The notes: generated from the letters alone by a model not told the origin. Shown: positions 1 to 6,248, counted from the stretch's first letter. The stretch: DNA of 10,312 nucleotides from Oscillospiraceae bacterium (GCA_031288675.1 JAITQY010000129.1:1-10312), one strand, 5' to 3'. Numbers and translations are program-made.

Positions 1-724
1 CGGTCGAGTGCTGCGGAGGCGCGCTGAACGTTTTTCCAGCGTTGTCCGCCGCCGCTTTTGCCGCGTTGATAGCATCCTGAGTAGCCGCAGAGACGTTATC
101 TCCGCTAAGACCGTTAACAAGCGCGTCCAAGCCGCCCAATTTAGCAATTACAAAGATAACCGCAACGATAACTCCGCCGTACATTGCAAACAGGTGCATC
201 TTGTTTGTACTTGCGACTGCGTTCATACCGCCTGCAAGCGTGTACACGATAAATATCAGCGCAAAAACAAGGACTGTAGGTGCAAACGGGAACCCGAGCA
301 AGCTCTGTCCCAATTTACCCGCCGCAATCATCTGAGACAGTCCGACCGCAAGCATAACGATTGTAAGCAGGATGCTGGATACAATGCGCGCTTTTACGCC
401 AAAGAATTTTTCAATAATGCCGGGTACGGTGACACTGGAGAGACTGCGGTAAAGCTTAGCAAACCCAAGCGCCAAAAGCATAGTTCCCAAGCCGTTAGAA
501 ATAGTGTACCAAGCCCCGTAGAGACCGTCATTGAATCCGTATTCGGAAACACCGGTAGTGGCAGTTCCTCCAAGCCATTCGCCGGCGGACGCCGCGATAA
601 TAGCAAAGATACCCATCGCCGCGCCGTGAAACGAATCTGAACCCTTAGCCTTGCGGCCTGACAGAACTCCGATAAGCACGGTAGCCGCGAAATAAAGGAG
701 AATGATGATAAGCTGAATATTCAT
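1..724 (-). CDS. Sodium:solute symporter (SSS family), N-terminal part, runs off the window
   Basis: Reading the minus strand from ATG at 724 gives 241 codons with no stop before the window edge, so only the N-terminal half of a membrane transporter is present. The protein begins MNIQLIIILLYFAATVLIGV, a first membrane helix. It then shows SSS-type sequence: GEWLGGTATTGVSEYG (about residues 48-63), VPGIIEKFFGVKAR (100-113), a helix ending in SQMIAAGK, and YTLAGGMNAVASTNKMH (161-177). About five to six membrane helices are visible. An alanine-rich polar stretch (about 208-241) follows. TGAGGG lies 10 bases before the ATG. It is the last visible gene of the catabolic operon and probably imports that pathway's substrate with Na+. 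Family assignment is firm; the substrate is inferred only from position. No convincing separate promoter was seen in 725-838. Confidence 0.88.
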   Translation of the reverse strand, partial: MNIQLIIILLYFAATVLIGVLSGRKAKGSDSFHGAAMGIFAIIAASAGEWLGGTATTGVSEYGFNDGLYGAWYTISNGLGTMLLALGFAKLYRSLSSVTVPGIIEKFFGVKARIVSSILLTIVMLAVGLSQMIAAGKLGQSLLGFPFAPTVLVFALIFIVYTLAGGMNAVASTNKMHLFAMYGGVIVAVIFVIAKLGGLDALVNGLSGDNVSAATQDAINAAKAAADNAGKTFSAPPQHST

Positions 725-801
725 TTGAAAGATACCCTCATTAAATTATGTTTATATTTTGTTATGACTTATAAGTTTATGAACCGGCGCAAACACAGTA
801 A

Positions 802-830
802 GCAGGGAAATTTTGGTTAAATTCCCCTGC
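802..830. other. Intercistronic hairpin between CoA transferase subunit B and the symporter
   Basis: A 12-bp stem (802-813 with 819-830) closes a 5-base loop. On the plus strand it has one A-C mismatch, but in the minus-strand transcript that pair becomes G-U, so all 12 pairs can form. The minus-strand transcript lacks a U-run after the stem, so it is unlikely to be a full terminator. It may protect or attenuate the message between the enzyme genes and the transporter. On the plus strand CTTTTTATT follows, so it could stop antisense transcription. A perfect 10-bp palindrome, ACTTATAAGT, lies at 767-776 in the same gap. Confidence 0.45.
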
Positions 831-838
831 CCTTTTTA

Positions 839-1501
839 TTATATCATACTTCCGACTTTTTCCGGAATAATCAAATCGGCGTCGGTTTTGGATACGACTT
901 CCTCGACGGTTACTCCCGGGGCAAGTTCTTCAAGTACAAGTCCCGCGTCCGTTTTGTGGATGACAGCAAGCTCGCTGACAATGTAGTCAACTTCATTTGC
1001 GGCTGTAAGCGGAAGCGTACATTTTTTGAGAATCTTGGGGCTGCCTTTTTTGTCGCAATGCTCCGTCATAATGATAACTTTTTTTGCGCCGGCGACAAGA
1101 TCCATAGCTCCGCCCATTCCTGCGGCAGTTTTGCCGGGTACCATCCAGTTCGCAAGATTGCCCTCTTGATCTACTTCGTATGCACCGAGAACAGAAACGG
1201 CAACGTGTCCGCCGCGAATATATCCGAAGCTGGTAAAGCTGTCAAAGCAGCAACCGCCTACGCGAAGTTTGCTGACCGCGCCCGCCGCGTCAACTACATC
1301 CGGGTCAGTCCATTCACCCTCCGCAGGAGCGCCGGCAAGTCCGATCGCGCCGTTTTCGGTATCAACCCAAACATCAATGCCCTCAGGCAGGAAGTCAAGG
1401 CACTTTGTAGGCATTCCAATGCCAAGATTAACTACGTCGCCGTCCTCGAAGAAACGGGCGGTACGGTATGCGATAAGGTCGCGTCCTGTAATATCAGCCA
1501 T
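839..1501 (-). CDS. atoA: Acetoacetate/butyrate-type CoA transferase, subunit B (beta)
   Basis: A 220-residue protein, the usual length for the beta subunit of family I two-subunit 3-oxoacid CoA transferases. These enzymes move CoA between an acyl-CoA and a carboxylate such as acetoacetate through a glutamyl-CoA thioester. Visible landmarks are NLGIGMPT (25-32), the glycine-rich stretch after the N-terminal helix, and TENGAIGLAG (48-57), whose Glu49 aligns with the catalytic glutamate of the family's SENG motif. GTG-free start: ATG at 1501 with AAGGAGG at 1511-1517, inside the end of the subunit A gene. The two genes are separated by 4 bp, implying coupled translation and equal subunit amounts. 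In this operon it most likely activates acetoacetate released by the BKACE enzyme to acetoacetyl-CoA. The exact acyl donor cannot be read from the sequence. Confidence 0.92.
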   Translation of the reverse strand: MADITGRDLIAYRTARFFEDGDVVNLGIGMPTKCLDFLPEGIDVWVDTENGAIGLAGAPAEGEWTDPDVVDAAGAVSKLRVGGCCFDSFTSFGYIRGGHVAVSVLGAYEVDQEGNLANWMVPGKTAAGMGGAMDLVAGAKKVIIMTEHCDKKGSPKILKKCTLPLTAANEVDYIVSELAVIHKTDAGLVLEELAPGVTVEEVVSKTDADLIIPEKVGSMI

Positions 1502-1505
1502 TTTA

Positions 1506-2171
1506 TCAGCCCTCCTTCGGTAATGCTACGATTTGATCAACAAGCGCGCCCGGCGTCATAATCTGATCCGGGTCAAGCTCACCGACTTCAACGATTTCTT
1601 CCGCTTCAACGATAACCCAATCCGCGGCAGTAGCCCAAATTTGGTTAAAGTTACGCGCTGTGCGGTGATAAACCGCATTCCCCATCTTATCAACTTTCCA
1701 AGCGTGTATCAACGCTACGTCGCCGCGAAGCGCTTTTTCGAGCAAGAAATCCTTACCGTCGATATTGATAACCTGTTTGCCGTCGGCTATAGGCGTTCCT
1801 AATCCGGTAGGGGTAAGGATTCCGCCGATTCCGGCTCCTCCGGCACGAACACGCTCACAAAGAGTACCTTGAGGTACGAACGTAACGTCAAGCTCGCCGT
1901 TAACCACCTGCTCGACCGTCTCGGTATTGGAGCCGATATGCGAACAAGTAATGTGCTTGATCAGGTGATCATGTACTAAAAGCCCTATTCCGCGTCCTTT
2001 AACACTTGTGTTGTTTGAGATGACATTGATCGATTTAATGCCTTTGCTGATCATACCCTGTATAAGGTGCTCAGGCACACCGACATTAACGAATCCCGGG
2101 ATCATAACAGTTAAGCCGTCGCGGATTTTCTCCATAGCCTGCTCAACGGTAACGATTTTGTTCTTTGCCAT
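1506..2171 (-). CDS. atoD: Acetoacetate/butyrate-type CoA transferase, subunit A (alpha)
   Basis: A 221-residue protein matching the alpha subunit of two-subunit 3-oxoacid/butyrate-acetoacetate CoA transferases, cytosolic partner of the next gene. Conserved stretches are VMIPGFVNVGVPEHLI (22-37), QGTLCERVRAGGAGIGG (101-117) running into ILTPTGLGT, and LRGDVALIHAWKVDKMGN (148-165), all typical of the family. ATG at 2171 is preceded by AAGGAG with an 8-base gap, and lies 37 bp after the BKACE stop codon. The catalytic glutamate is carried by the partner subunit, so this chain mainly forms the CoA-binding half of the active site. Symbol follows E. coli AtoD; specificity for acetoacetate is inferred from the BKACE gene beside it. 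Confidence 0.93.
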   Translation of the reverse strand: MAKNKIVTVEQAMEKIRDGLTVMIPGFVNVGVPEHLIQGMISKGIKSINVISNNTSVKGRGIGLLVHDHLIKHITCSHIGSNTETVEQVVNGELDVTFVPQGTLCERVRAGGAGIGGILTPTGLGTPIADGKQVINIDGKDFLLEKALRGDVALIHAWKVDKMGNAVYHRTARNFNQIWATAADWVIVEAEEIVEVGELDPDQIMTPGALVDQIVALPKEG

Positions 2172-2208
2172 TGATAGTCTCCTTCTTTGAATTTTTTATA
2201 TTATACAC

Positions 2209-3120
2209 CTATGCGGCAAATGTCGGGGCTTCCGTTTTGCCGTCGCGGATACAATTGCGCGTAATACCCATCAGTTCGCGCGCTTCATCGGCGGTAGCGA
2301 TTTCACGTCCGGCAAGTTTTGACAGCTCTACAGCACGCTCCACGAGTTGGAGGTTAGTTCCGATAACGCCGCGCGACAGATAAATATTATCCTCTAATCC
2401 AACGCGCAAGCCGTCACAGCCAAGAGCAAGACCGCCGAGCATCATCTCCATATGGCAGCGTCCGATACCGGAAACCGACCAAGTAGCGCCCTCCGGCAGT
2501 TTCCCGACGAGGAATGAAAGGTTCTCTGTAGTGCCGGGCATTGAACCGCCAACGCCCATAATGAACTGAATGTGCGGAGGCTTAGGAATGCCATGCTTAT
2601 TTACATAGTACATTACGCTATCAACGTGACCGGTATCGAAAACTTCAAATTCCGGCTTAATATCGTATTTAACTACTTCCTGACTGAGCAGGTTCAGGAA
2701 GCGCGGGCTGTTCTCAAAGATATAGCTGTTCGCCCAGTTGATAGTATTCGGGTCAAACGAACACATCTCCGGCTTCAATGCGCCAAGATGCTGAAGACGC
2801 TTATAGTCTTCGTATTCACCGCCGGAGGTAGTAAGGTTAATGATGATGTCCACGCCGGCTTTCTTACAAGCATCGCGGGTCATTTCGACCGCTTCGGTGA
2901 ACTTTTCAAGACTCATCGACTTATAGCCGATTTGCATTACACCGTCAACGAGCTTATCCTCGCGAACGTGAATGTGAGCAATAGACGCGCCTGCTTTGGC
3001 GCACTCTATAATTTGCGCGGACAGTTCCTCCGCGTTATAAGGCACGGTAGGCGCCTGATCTTTTTTTGTTCCGGCTCCGCATAAGCAGACCTGAATCATA
3101 ATCTTGTTAGATTTTGCCAT
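2209..3120 (-). CDS. Beta-keto acid cleavage enzyme (BKACE, DUF849; '3-keto-5-aminohexanoate cleavage protein')
   Basis: BKACE enzymes condense a beta-keto acid with acetyl-CoA and split it into acetoacetate and a new acyl-CoA, using a Zn2+ ion in a TIM barrel. From ATG at 3120 the protein has 303 residues, normal for the family. Key features: HIHVRE with the metal ligands His49 and His51, NLTTSGGE (95-102) with the serine-containing substrate loop, and LRVGLEDN (238-245). In the last, Arg239, Glu243 and Asp244 have the same spacing as Arg226, the metal ligand Glu230 and Asp231 of the characterised Kce. All catalytic residues are therefore present. A GTG at 3153 would add 11 residues but has no ribosome site; the ATG has AAAGGAA before it. 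The side-chain specificity cannot be read, so the kce symbol is withheld. Confidence 0.93.
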   Translation of the reverse strand: MAKSNKIMIQVCLCGAGTKKDQAPTVPYNAEELSAQIIECAKAGASIAHIHVREDKLVDGVMQIGYKSMSLEKFTEAVEMTRDACKKAGVDIIINLTTSGGEYEDYKRLQHLGALKPEMCSFDPNTINWANSYIFENSPRFLNLLSQEVVKYDIKPEFEVFDTGHVDSVMYYVNKHGIPKPPHIQFIMGVGGSMPGTTENLSFLVGKLPEGATWSVSGIGRCHMEMMLGGLALGCDGLRVGLEDNIYLSRGVIGTNLQLVERAVELSKLAGREIATADEARELMGITRNCIRDGKTEAPTFAA

Positions 3121-3212
3121 TTGTGAGTTTCCTTTCATTTTTGCAGACGACACGCTCTTAAACGCGTCCTGTTGTGAATTTTAACTTTTTATTGTCAATT
3201 TGAAAATCTAAG

Positions 3213-4175
3213 TTATACCGGGTCTTTCATAAATTTGTCGGCGATTTTGAATATCTCGAAAAGCTGCTTGTCGCGCTTGGCGAGAAGTTCCTGCTTATCC
3301 TTACCGCTGTAGTCGTAGAAACCTTTGCCGGTTTTAAGACCGAGTTCATTGTTGGATTCCATTGTTTTGAGTACTTCCGGCATCTCTGTAATGTTAGGAG
3401 GATTATAGCTCTTGTTGCGGAAGTTATTAGCCGTCATATCTACGCCGCCGAAGTCGATGCGCTTACAAATTCCAAGTACGACTGCGCGCGGAATAAAGCT
3501 TGCTTTAACCGCAAGGTCAATGTCCTCCGGAGAGCAGTATCCGTTATCAAGCAGGTAGAATACTTCCTGGTTAAGGCACATCTGCATACGGTTGGCGATA
3601 TAGCCGCGCACGAACTTCTTCATAAGCACCGGCGTCTTGCCGCAAGCCTCAAGAAGCTGAACGGTAACATCCGCAAATTCCTGCGGCGCCTGCTCCGCTT
3701 TGACGACCTCGACAAGCGGAATCAACTGCGGCGGAGCATACCAGTGCGCAATGACCGCCTGCTTCAGACGGCGCTCCGGAATAAGCTCAAATACATTCAA
3801 ACCTGAGGTGTTGCTGGCGATAATCACATCATCCGCAAGAATATCGTCAAGCTGCCTGAAAAGCTCCAGTTTCGCGTCCTTATTTTCTACTATGGTTTCC
3901 TGAATGAAATCCGCGCCCTTGACCGCTTCTTCAACGGTAAGCGCAAAATTCACGCGCGCAAAGATTTTTTCTACGTCAGAAGCCGCAATCAAATCCTCTT
4001 CAGCGAATGTCTCTAATGATTTGTGCAGAGTGGCTTTAGCTTTTTCGCGCGTATCTTCGCTGCGCGTCCACATTGTTACCTCGCGTCCGCCAATAGCGAA
4101 CATTTGCGCGATGCCCGGTCCCATTGTTCCTGCACCGAGTACGGCAACTTTTTTGATGTCATTTAGTGTTTTCAT
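3213..4175 (-). CDS. 3-hydroxyacyl-CoA dehydrogenase-family NAD-dependent oxidoreductase
   Basis: A 320-residue, single-domain-pair enzyme of the 3-hydroxyacyl-CoA dehydrogenase family, which includes 3-hydroxybutyryl-CoA, L-gulonate and L-carnitine dehydrogenases. The Rossmann NAD loop is GAGTMGPGIA (14-23). SNTSGL (121-126) matches the conserved substrate loop. His144 in HWYAPPQLIPLVEVV lies 12 residues before Glu156, the spacing of the family's catalytic His-Glu pair. GYIANRM (191-197) opens the C-terminal domain, and GLKTGKGFYDY (279-289) is the usual ending. ATG at 4175 has AAGGAAG before it. In context it probably oxidises a beta-hydroxy acid, free or CoA-bound, to the beta-keto acid used by the downstream BKACE. 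The HWYAPP form differs from the common HFFNPV, so substrate naming would be a guess. Confidence 0.88.
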   Translation of the reverse strand: MKTLNDIKKVAVLGAGTMGPGIAQMFAIGGREVTMWTRSEDTREKAKATLHKSLETFAEEDLIAASDVEKIFARVNFALTVEEAVKGADFIQETIVENKDAKLELFRQLDDILADDVIIASNTSGLNVFELIPERRLKQAVIAHWYAPPQLIPLVEVVKAEQAPQEFADVTVQLLEACGKTPVLMKKFVRGYIANRMQMCLNQEVFYLLDNGYCSPEDIDLAVKASFIPRAVVLGICKRIDFGGVDMTANNFRNKSYNPPNITEMPEVLKTMESNNELGLKTGKGFYDYSGKDKQELLAKRDKQLFEIFKIADKFMKDPV

Positions 4176-4209
4176 TTTTGACTTCCTTAGTTATATATTC
4201 ACATTTGTA

Positions 4210-4232
4210 GGGGACGCGCACTGCGCGTCCCC
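4210..4232. repeat. Perfect GC-rich palindrome, REP-like, between two operon genes
   Basis: GGGGACGCGCA (4210-4220) and its exact reverse complement (4222-4232) flank a single C, giving a stem of about 10 bp with an ACT loop. It sits in the 77-bp gap between the hydrolase and dehydrogenase genes and is far more GC-rich than its flanks. There is no U-run on the minus strand, so it should not terminate the operon. It resembles the short GTAGGGG...CCCC intergenic palindromes that I recall being scattered through Clostridia genomes. Family membership is from memory and needs a genome search. Confidence 0.6.
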
Positions 4233-4252
4233 CGAGTTTTGCCTGCTATGAA

Positions 4253-5155
4253 TCAGAAACTGCCCTCTTCCCACGCTACAAGACGTACAAATCCGCCGTC
4301 AGCCATCTCGCAGCGGAACGGGAACGCCGCAATGGTCATACGTTTGCCTGTAACATCGTCAATGTTGCCGCCAGCGTTTTCGACCGTGCAGACACCGTGC
4401 TGCATAAACAGGCGGTGGCAGGGCTCATAGTCGTGGAATTTCTCCGCAGCGTCGTGACCGGTTGCGTCTTTGTACGCAGTGTCAAGCCACGGCATTTGCT
4501 CTTTAAGCGGATAATGCCACAGCGGAGCATCGGTCGCGCCCCAAGTACCGCTGATACCCTTAATGTGCTTGTCAAAAATCAGCCACTTAGCTACATCCGG
4601 TCCCATACCAGGATAGTAGTTGTAGTATTTGTCATTATTCTTTCTCCAAAAGCGCTGGAATCCGGTGTTAACCACTACCCAGTCATTTTCGCGAATCTCA
4701 AGACCGTCTTTCTTAGCGGCTTTTTCAAAATCGTCCGGCGTAAGTTCGTGCCAAATGTTTCCGAACTTTTTCGGGTCACCGTCTGCCGCATCCCACTTAG
4801 CATTGAATTCATCGTACAAATGGCGCATATCAAGGATGACGCCTGTTCCGATGCAGTGCTCTAACGGAATCTCATCAAAGCTGTAGCCGTAACGCTCACG
4901 GTCAACTTCTTCTTCGTGCAGAACGTGGTTCGGCGCGTCCATATGCGTTCCGGCATGCAGAGTGCCGGTATATGTCATTGTACGCTTATGGAAACGTCCG
5001 AGATACTGTCCGCGCGGGAACTGCAAATCCTGACGCGCGCCCGGGAACGGCCAAAGCGGAGTATCGACGCCCCACGGATTGGACAGGTCGTGGATTTTGG
5101 TCATCTTTGTCTTGTCCAAATAAAACTTGCTCTTATCGAGCGGCATATATGCCAT
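4253..5155 (-). CDS. Cyclase-family metal-dependent hydrolase (PF04199; kynurenine formamidase/isatin hydrolase-like)
   Basis: The family hydrolyses amide, formamide, lactam or lactone bonds using a divalent metal, often Mn2+ or Zn2+. The signature HxGTHxDxPxH is intact as HAGTHMDAPNH (residues 67-77 counted from ATG 5155), and supplies most of the metal ligands. At 300 residues the protein is clearly longer than kynurenine formamidase (about 210) and nearer the longer cyclase-like members. It is rich in Trp and Tyr and has no signal peptide or membrane helix, so it is cytosolic. An ATG at 5176 is in frame, but the GGGAGG ribosome site lies between it and the ATG at 5155 with about 9 bases of spacing, so 5155 is preferred. 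It is the first gene after the operon promoter and may perform the first step on the imported compound. Substrate unknown. Confidence 0.85.
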   Translation of the reverse strand: MAYMPLDKSKFYLDKTKMTKIHDLSNPWGVDTPLWPFPGARQDLQFPRGQYLGRFHKRTMTYTGTLHAGTHMDAPNHVLHEEEVDRERYGYSFDEIPLEHCIGTGVILDMRHLYDEFNAKWDAADGDPKKFGNIWHELTPDDFEKAAKKDGLEIRENDWVVVNTGFQRFWRKNNDKYYNYYPGMGPDVAKWLIFDKHIKGISGTWGATDAPLWHYPLKEQMPWLDTAYKDATGHDAAEKFHDYEPCHRLFMQHGVCTVENAGGNIDDVTGKRMTIAAFPFRCEMADGGFVRLVAWEEGSF

Positions 5156-5193
5156 TGGTATAATCCTCCCATTCATTTCTTACATTATAACCC

Positions 5194-5222
5194 ATTATAA
5201 ACCTCCCTCATTCCTATGTCAA
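5194..5222 (-). promoter_or_regulatory. Consensus sigma-A promoter of the catabolic operon
   Basis: On the minus strand TTGACA (5217-5222) and TATAAT (5194-5199) are separated by exactly 17 bp, a perfect match to the sigma-A consensus. Transcription should start near 5187, giving a leader of about 30 bases that contains the GGGAGG ribosome site of the hydrolase. A second exact TATAAT lies one helical turn downstream (5184-5189) within a repeated CATTATAA, but it has no -35 box at the right distance. Confidence 0.85.
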
Positions 5223-5402
5223 GCACAAAACTAACATTTTTTTCGGGGATTTTTTGTATCAATTGCACGTATGGTTATAGGAGTCATTAGTCCAAAGCCG
5301 GCAGTCGAGAGCGGACGATGGGAACGCGTAGGAATTGCAAATTAGGACGAGAGAACGAGAGGCGTTAATCATTAGCTATTAGTCTTCAATCATTACTCGT
5401 GT
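5223..5402 (-). other. Gene-free segment between two tandem promoters: possible long leader or small RNA
   Basis: This covers most of the 5177-5558 gap between the operon and yunB. The upstream promoter (5403-5431) should transcribe it. I see no gene with a ribosome site, no known riboswitch fold and no GC-rich terminator. Visible features are GTCATTAGTC (5283-5292), related copies CATTAG (5370-5375), ATTAGTC (5378-5384) and ATCATTA (5389-5395), and a purine-rich stretch with a tandem ACGAGAGA/ACGAGAGG (about 5347-5362). The transcript could be a 5' leader of about 240 bases or a separate small RNA. The rest of the gap, 5432-5542, is AT-rich and shows only a short dyad, GTCAT-TTTAT-ATGAC, at about 5511-5525. 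Confidence 0.35.
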
Positions 5403-5431
5403 ATTATAACATATAAATACAGGTTTGTCAA
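5403..5431 (-). promoter_or_regulatory. Second consensus sigma-A promoter, 209 bp upstream of the operon promoter
   Basis: On the minus strand TTGACA (5426-5431) and TATAAT (5403-5408) are separated by 17 bp. The -10 box is also extended (TGTTATAAT). It points the same way as the catabolic operon and no gene starts directly after it. It should give either a long-leader transcript of the operon or a small RNA from about 5396. Confidence 0.8.
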
Positions 5432-5542
5432 GAGTTAATTTATGTACAGACGTAATTTTTTTCGTAAACTGAAAACTGATTTTATTAATTAACAAACCGG
5501 AAAATATCCGCGTCATTTTATATGACACACTTTTACCGTATG

Positions 5543-5557
5543 CTGCATATAATGCAG
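5543..5557 (+). promoter_or_regulatory. Dyad and -10-like box abutting the yunB start codon
   Basis: CTGCAT-ATA-ATGCAG is a perfect 6-bp inverted repeat ending one base before the ATG of yunB. It contains CATATAAT (5546-5553), one base from the CATACAAT form of a sigma-E -10 box. Sigma-E control of yunB is established in Bacillus subtilis. No good matching -35 was found 13-15 bp upstream, so a promoter here is only suggested. If real, the transcript would begin at or just after the ATG. Confidence 0.35.
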
Positions 5558-5558
5558 T

Positions 5559-6248
5559 ATGAAAAGATTACATAGAATGAGCCGAAGACGCAGAGGCTCA
5601 AAGGGCGCACTTGCGATATTGATTTTCGCAGGTATTGCGGCTATTGTTATTTCAACTTTGGTCGAATTAACTTCAATAATGAAAGACATGGCTGCGGCAC
5701 AAACTCAAAATGCCGTAACTATAGCCGTGAACTCTGCTATCGCCAAGCGAATGGCACACGGAGATATGGACTATGACGATCTAGTTACACTTGACAAGGA
5801 CGATAACGGCAAGGTAAGCGCTATCGTAACCAATGTGTATTCAATAAATACAATTAAAGCCGGTCTGGCGGAAGAGATTGTGCAAAGCATAACCGGAGAG
5901 GGAGCCGCAAGAATCAGCATTCCGTTCGGGAACCTGTTCGGCTCCGCACTAACATCCGGATTAGGTCCGGAAATACCTATAAAAATAGTGTCTATCAACA
6001 CGGCGGATATTGACTTTAAGAACCATTTCAGCGCGGCGGGGATTAACCAAACCCGTCACGAAATAGTAATAACGATTGATGTTAAGATAAAGGCTCTTGT
6101 TCCCGGAGGAACTGTAAGCACGGAAACCTCAACGCATTTTATCGTCGCGGAAACTGTGATAGTCGGTTCCGTGCCGGACAGTTACACATACTTTGAAGGC
6201 GACGACAAATGGGATGAAAACCTTGAGCGGTTTGACATTATGAATTAA
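5559..6248 (+). CDS. yunB: Sporulation protein YunB
   Basis: YunB is a mother-cell sporulation protein under sigma-E in Bacillus; its biochemical role is not known. The 229-residue protein has a basic N-terminus (MSRRRRGSKG, 7-16), one membrane helix (about 17-38) and an extracytoplasmic domain with the family's most conserved parts. These are VYSINTIKAGL (93-103), IPFGNLFGSALTSGLGPEIP (121-140), FSAAGINQTRHEI (157-169) and ETVIVGSVPDSY (198-209). Length fits the family. Start choice is uncertain: ATG at 5559 has no Shine-Dalgarno sequence and an in-frame stop (TAA, 5550-5552) lies just before it. ATG at 5577 gives a start closer to the family's usual MRRR beginning but also lacks a ribosome site. 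It is transcribed away from the catabolic operon and ends at a strong terminator. Its presence indicates an endospore former. Confidence 0.92.
   Translation: MKRLHRMSRRRRGSKGALAILIFAGIAAIVISTLVELTSIMKDMAAAQTQNAVTIAVNSAIAKRMAHGDMDYDDLVTLDKDDNGKVSAIVTNVYSINTIKAGLAEEIVQSITGEGAARISIPFGNLFGSALTSGLGPEIPIKIVSINTADIDFKNHFSAAGINQTRHEIVITIDVKIKALVPGGTVSTETSTHFIVAETVIVGSVPDSYTYFEGDDKWDENLERFDIMN

Noticed and set aside
8..640. A 210-codon open frame on the plus strand
   Set aside because: It is rich in Arg, Cys and His with no recognisable motif, and lies opposite the symporter gene, whose minus-strand frame gives clear family sequence.
956..1561. A 201-codon open frame on the plus strand
   Set aside because: Shadow of the CoA transferase subunit genes on the other strand; no family resemblance or ribosome site.
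2572..3084. A 170-codon open frame on the plus strand
   Set aside because: Antisense to the BKACE gene, whose catalytic residues fix the true frame.
3121..3153. GTG start 11 codons upstream for the BKACE gene
   Set aside because: No ribosome site before the GTG, whereas ATG at 3120 has AAAGGAA and matches the usual family N-terminus.
1..5155. Lysine fermentation cluster
   Set aside because: Kce-like and CoA transferase genes fit, but no lysine or beta-lysine aminomutase, 3,5-diaminohexanoate dehydrogenase or aminobutyryl-CoA ammonia lyase is present in the window.
5156..5176. ATG at 5176 as the hydrolase start
   Set aside because: The only good ribosome site, GGGAGG, lies within these seven codons and serves the ATG at 5155.
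5259..5372. A 37-codon minus-strand ORF in the segment between the tandem promoters
   Set aside because: No ribosome site, no recognisable sequence, and a length expected by chance; kept only as a remote leader-peptide possibility.
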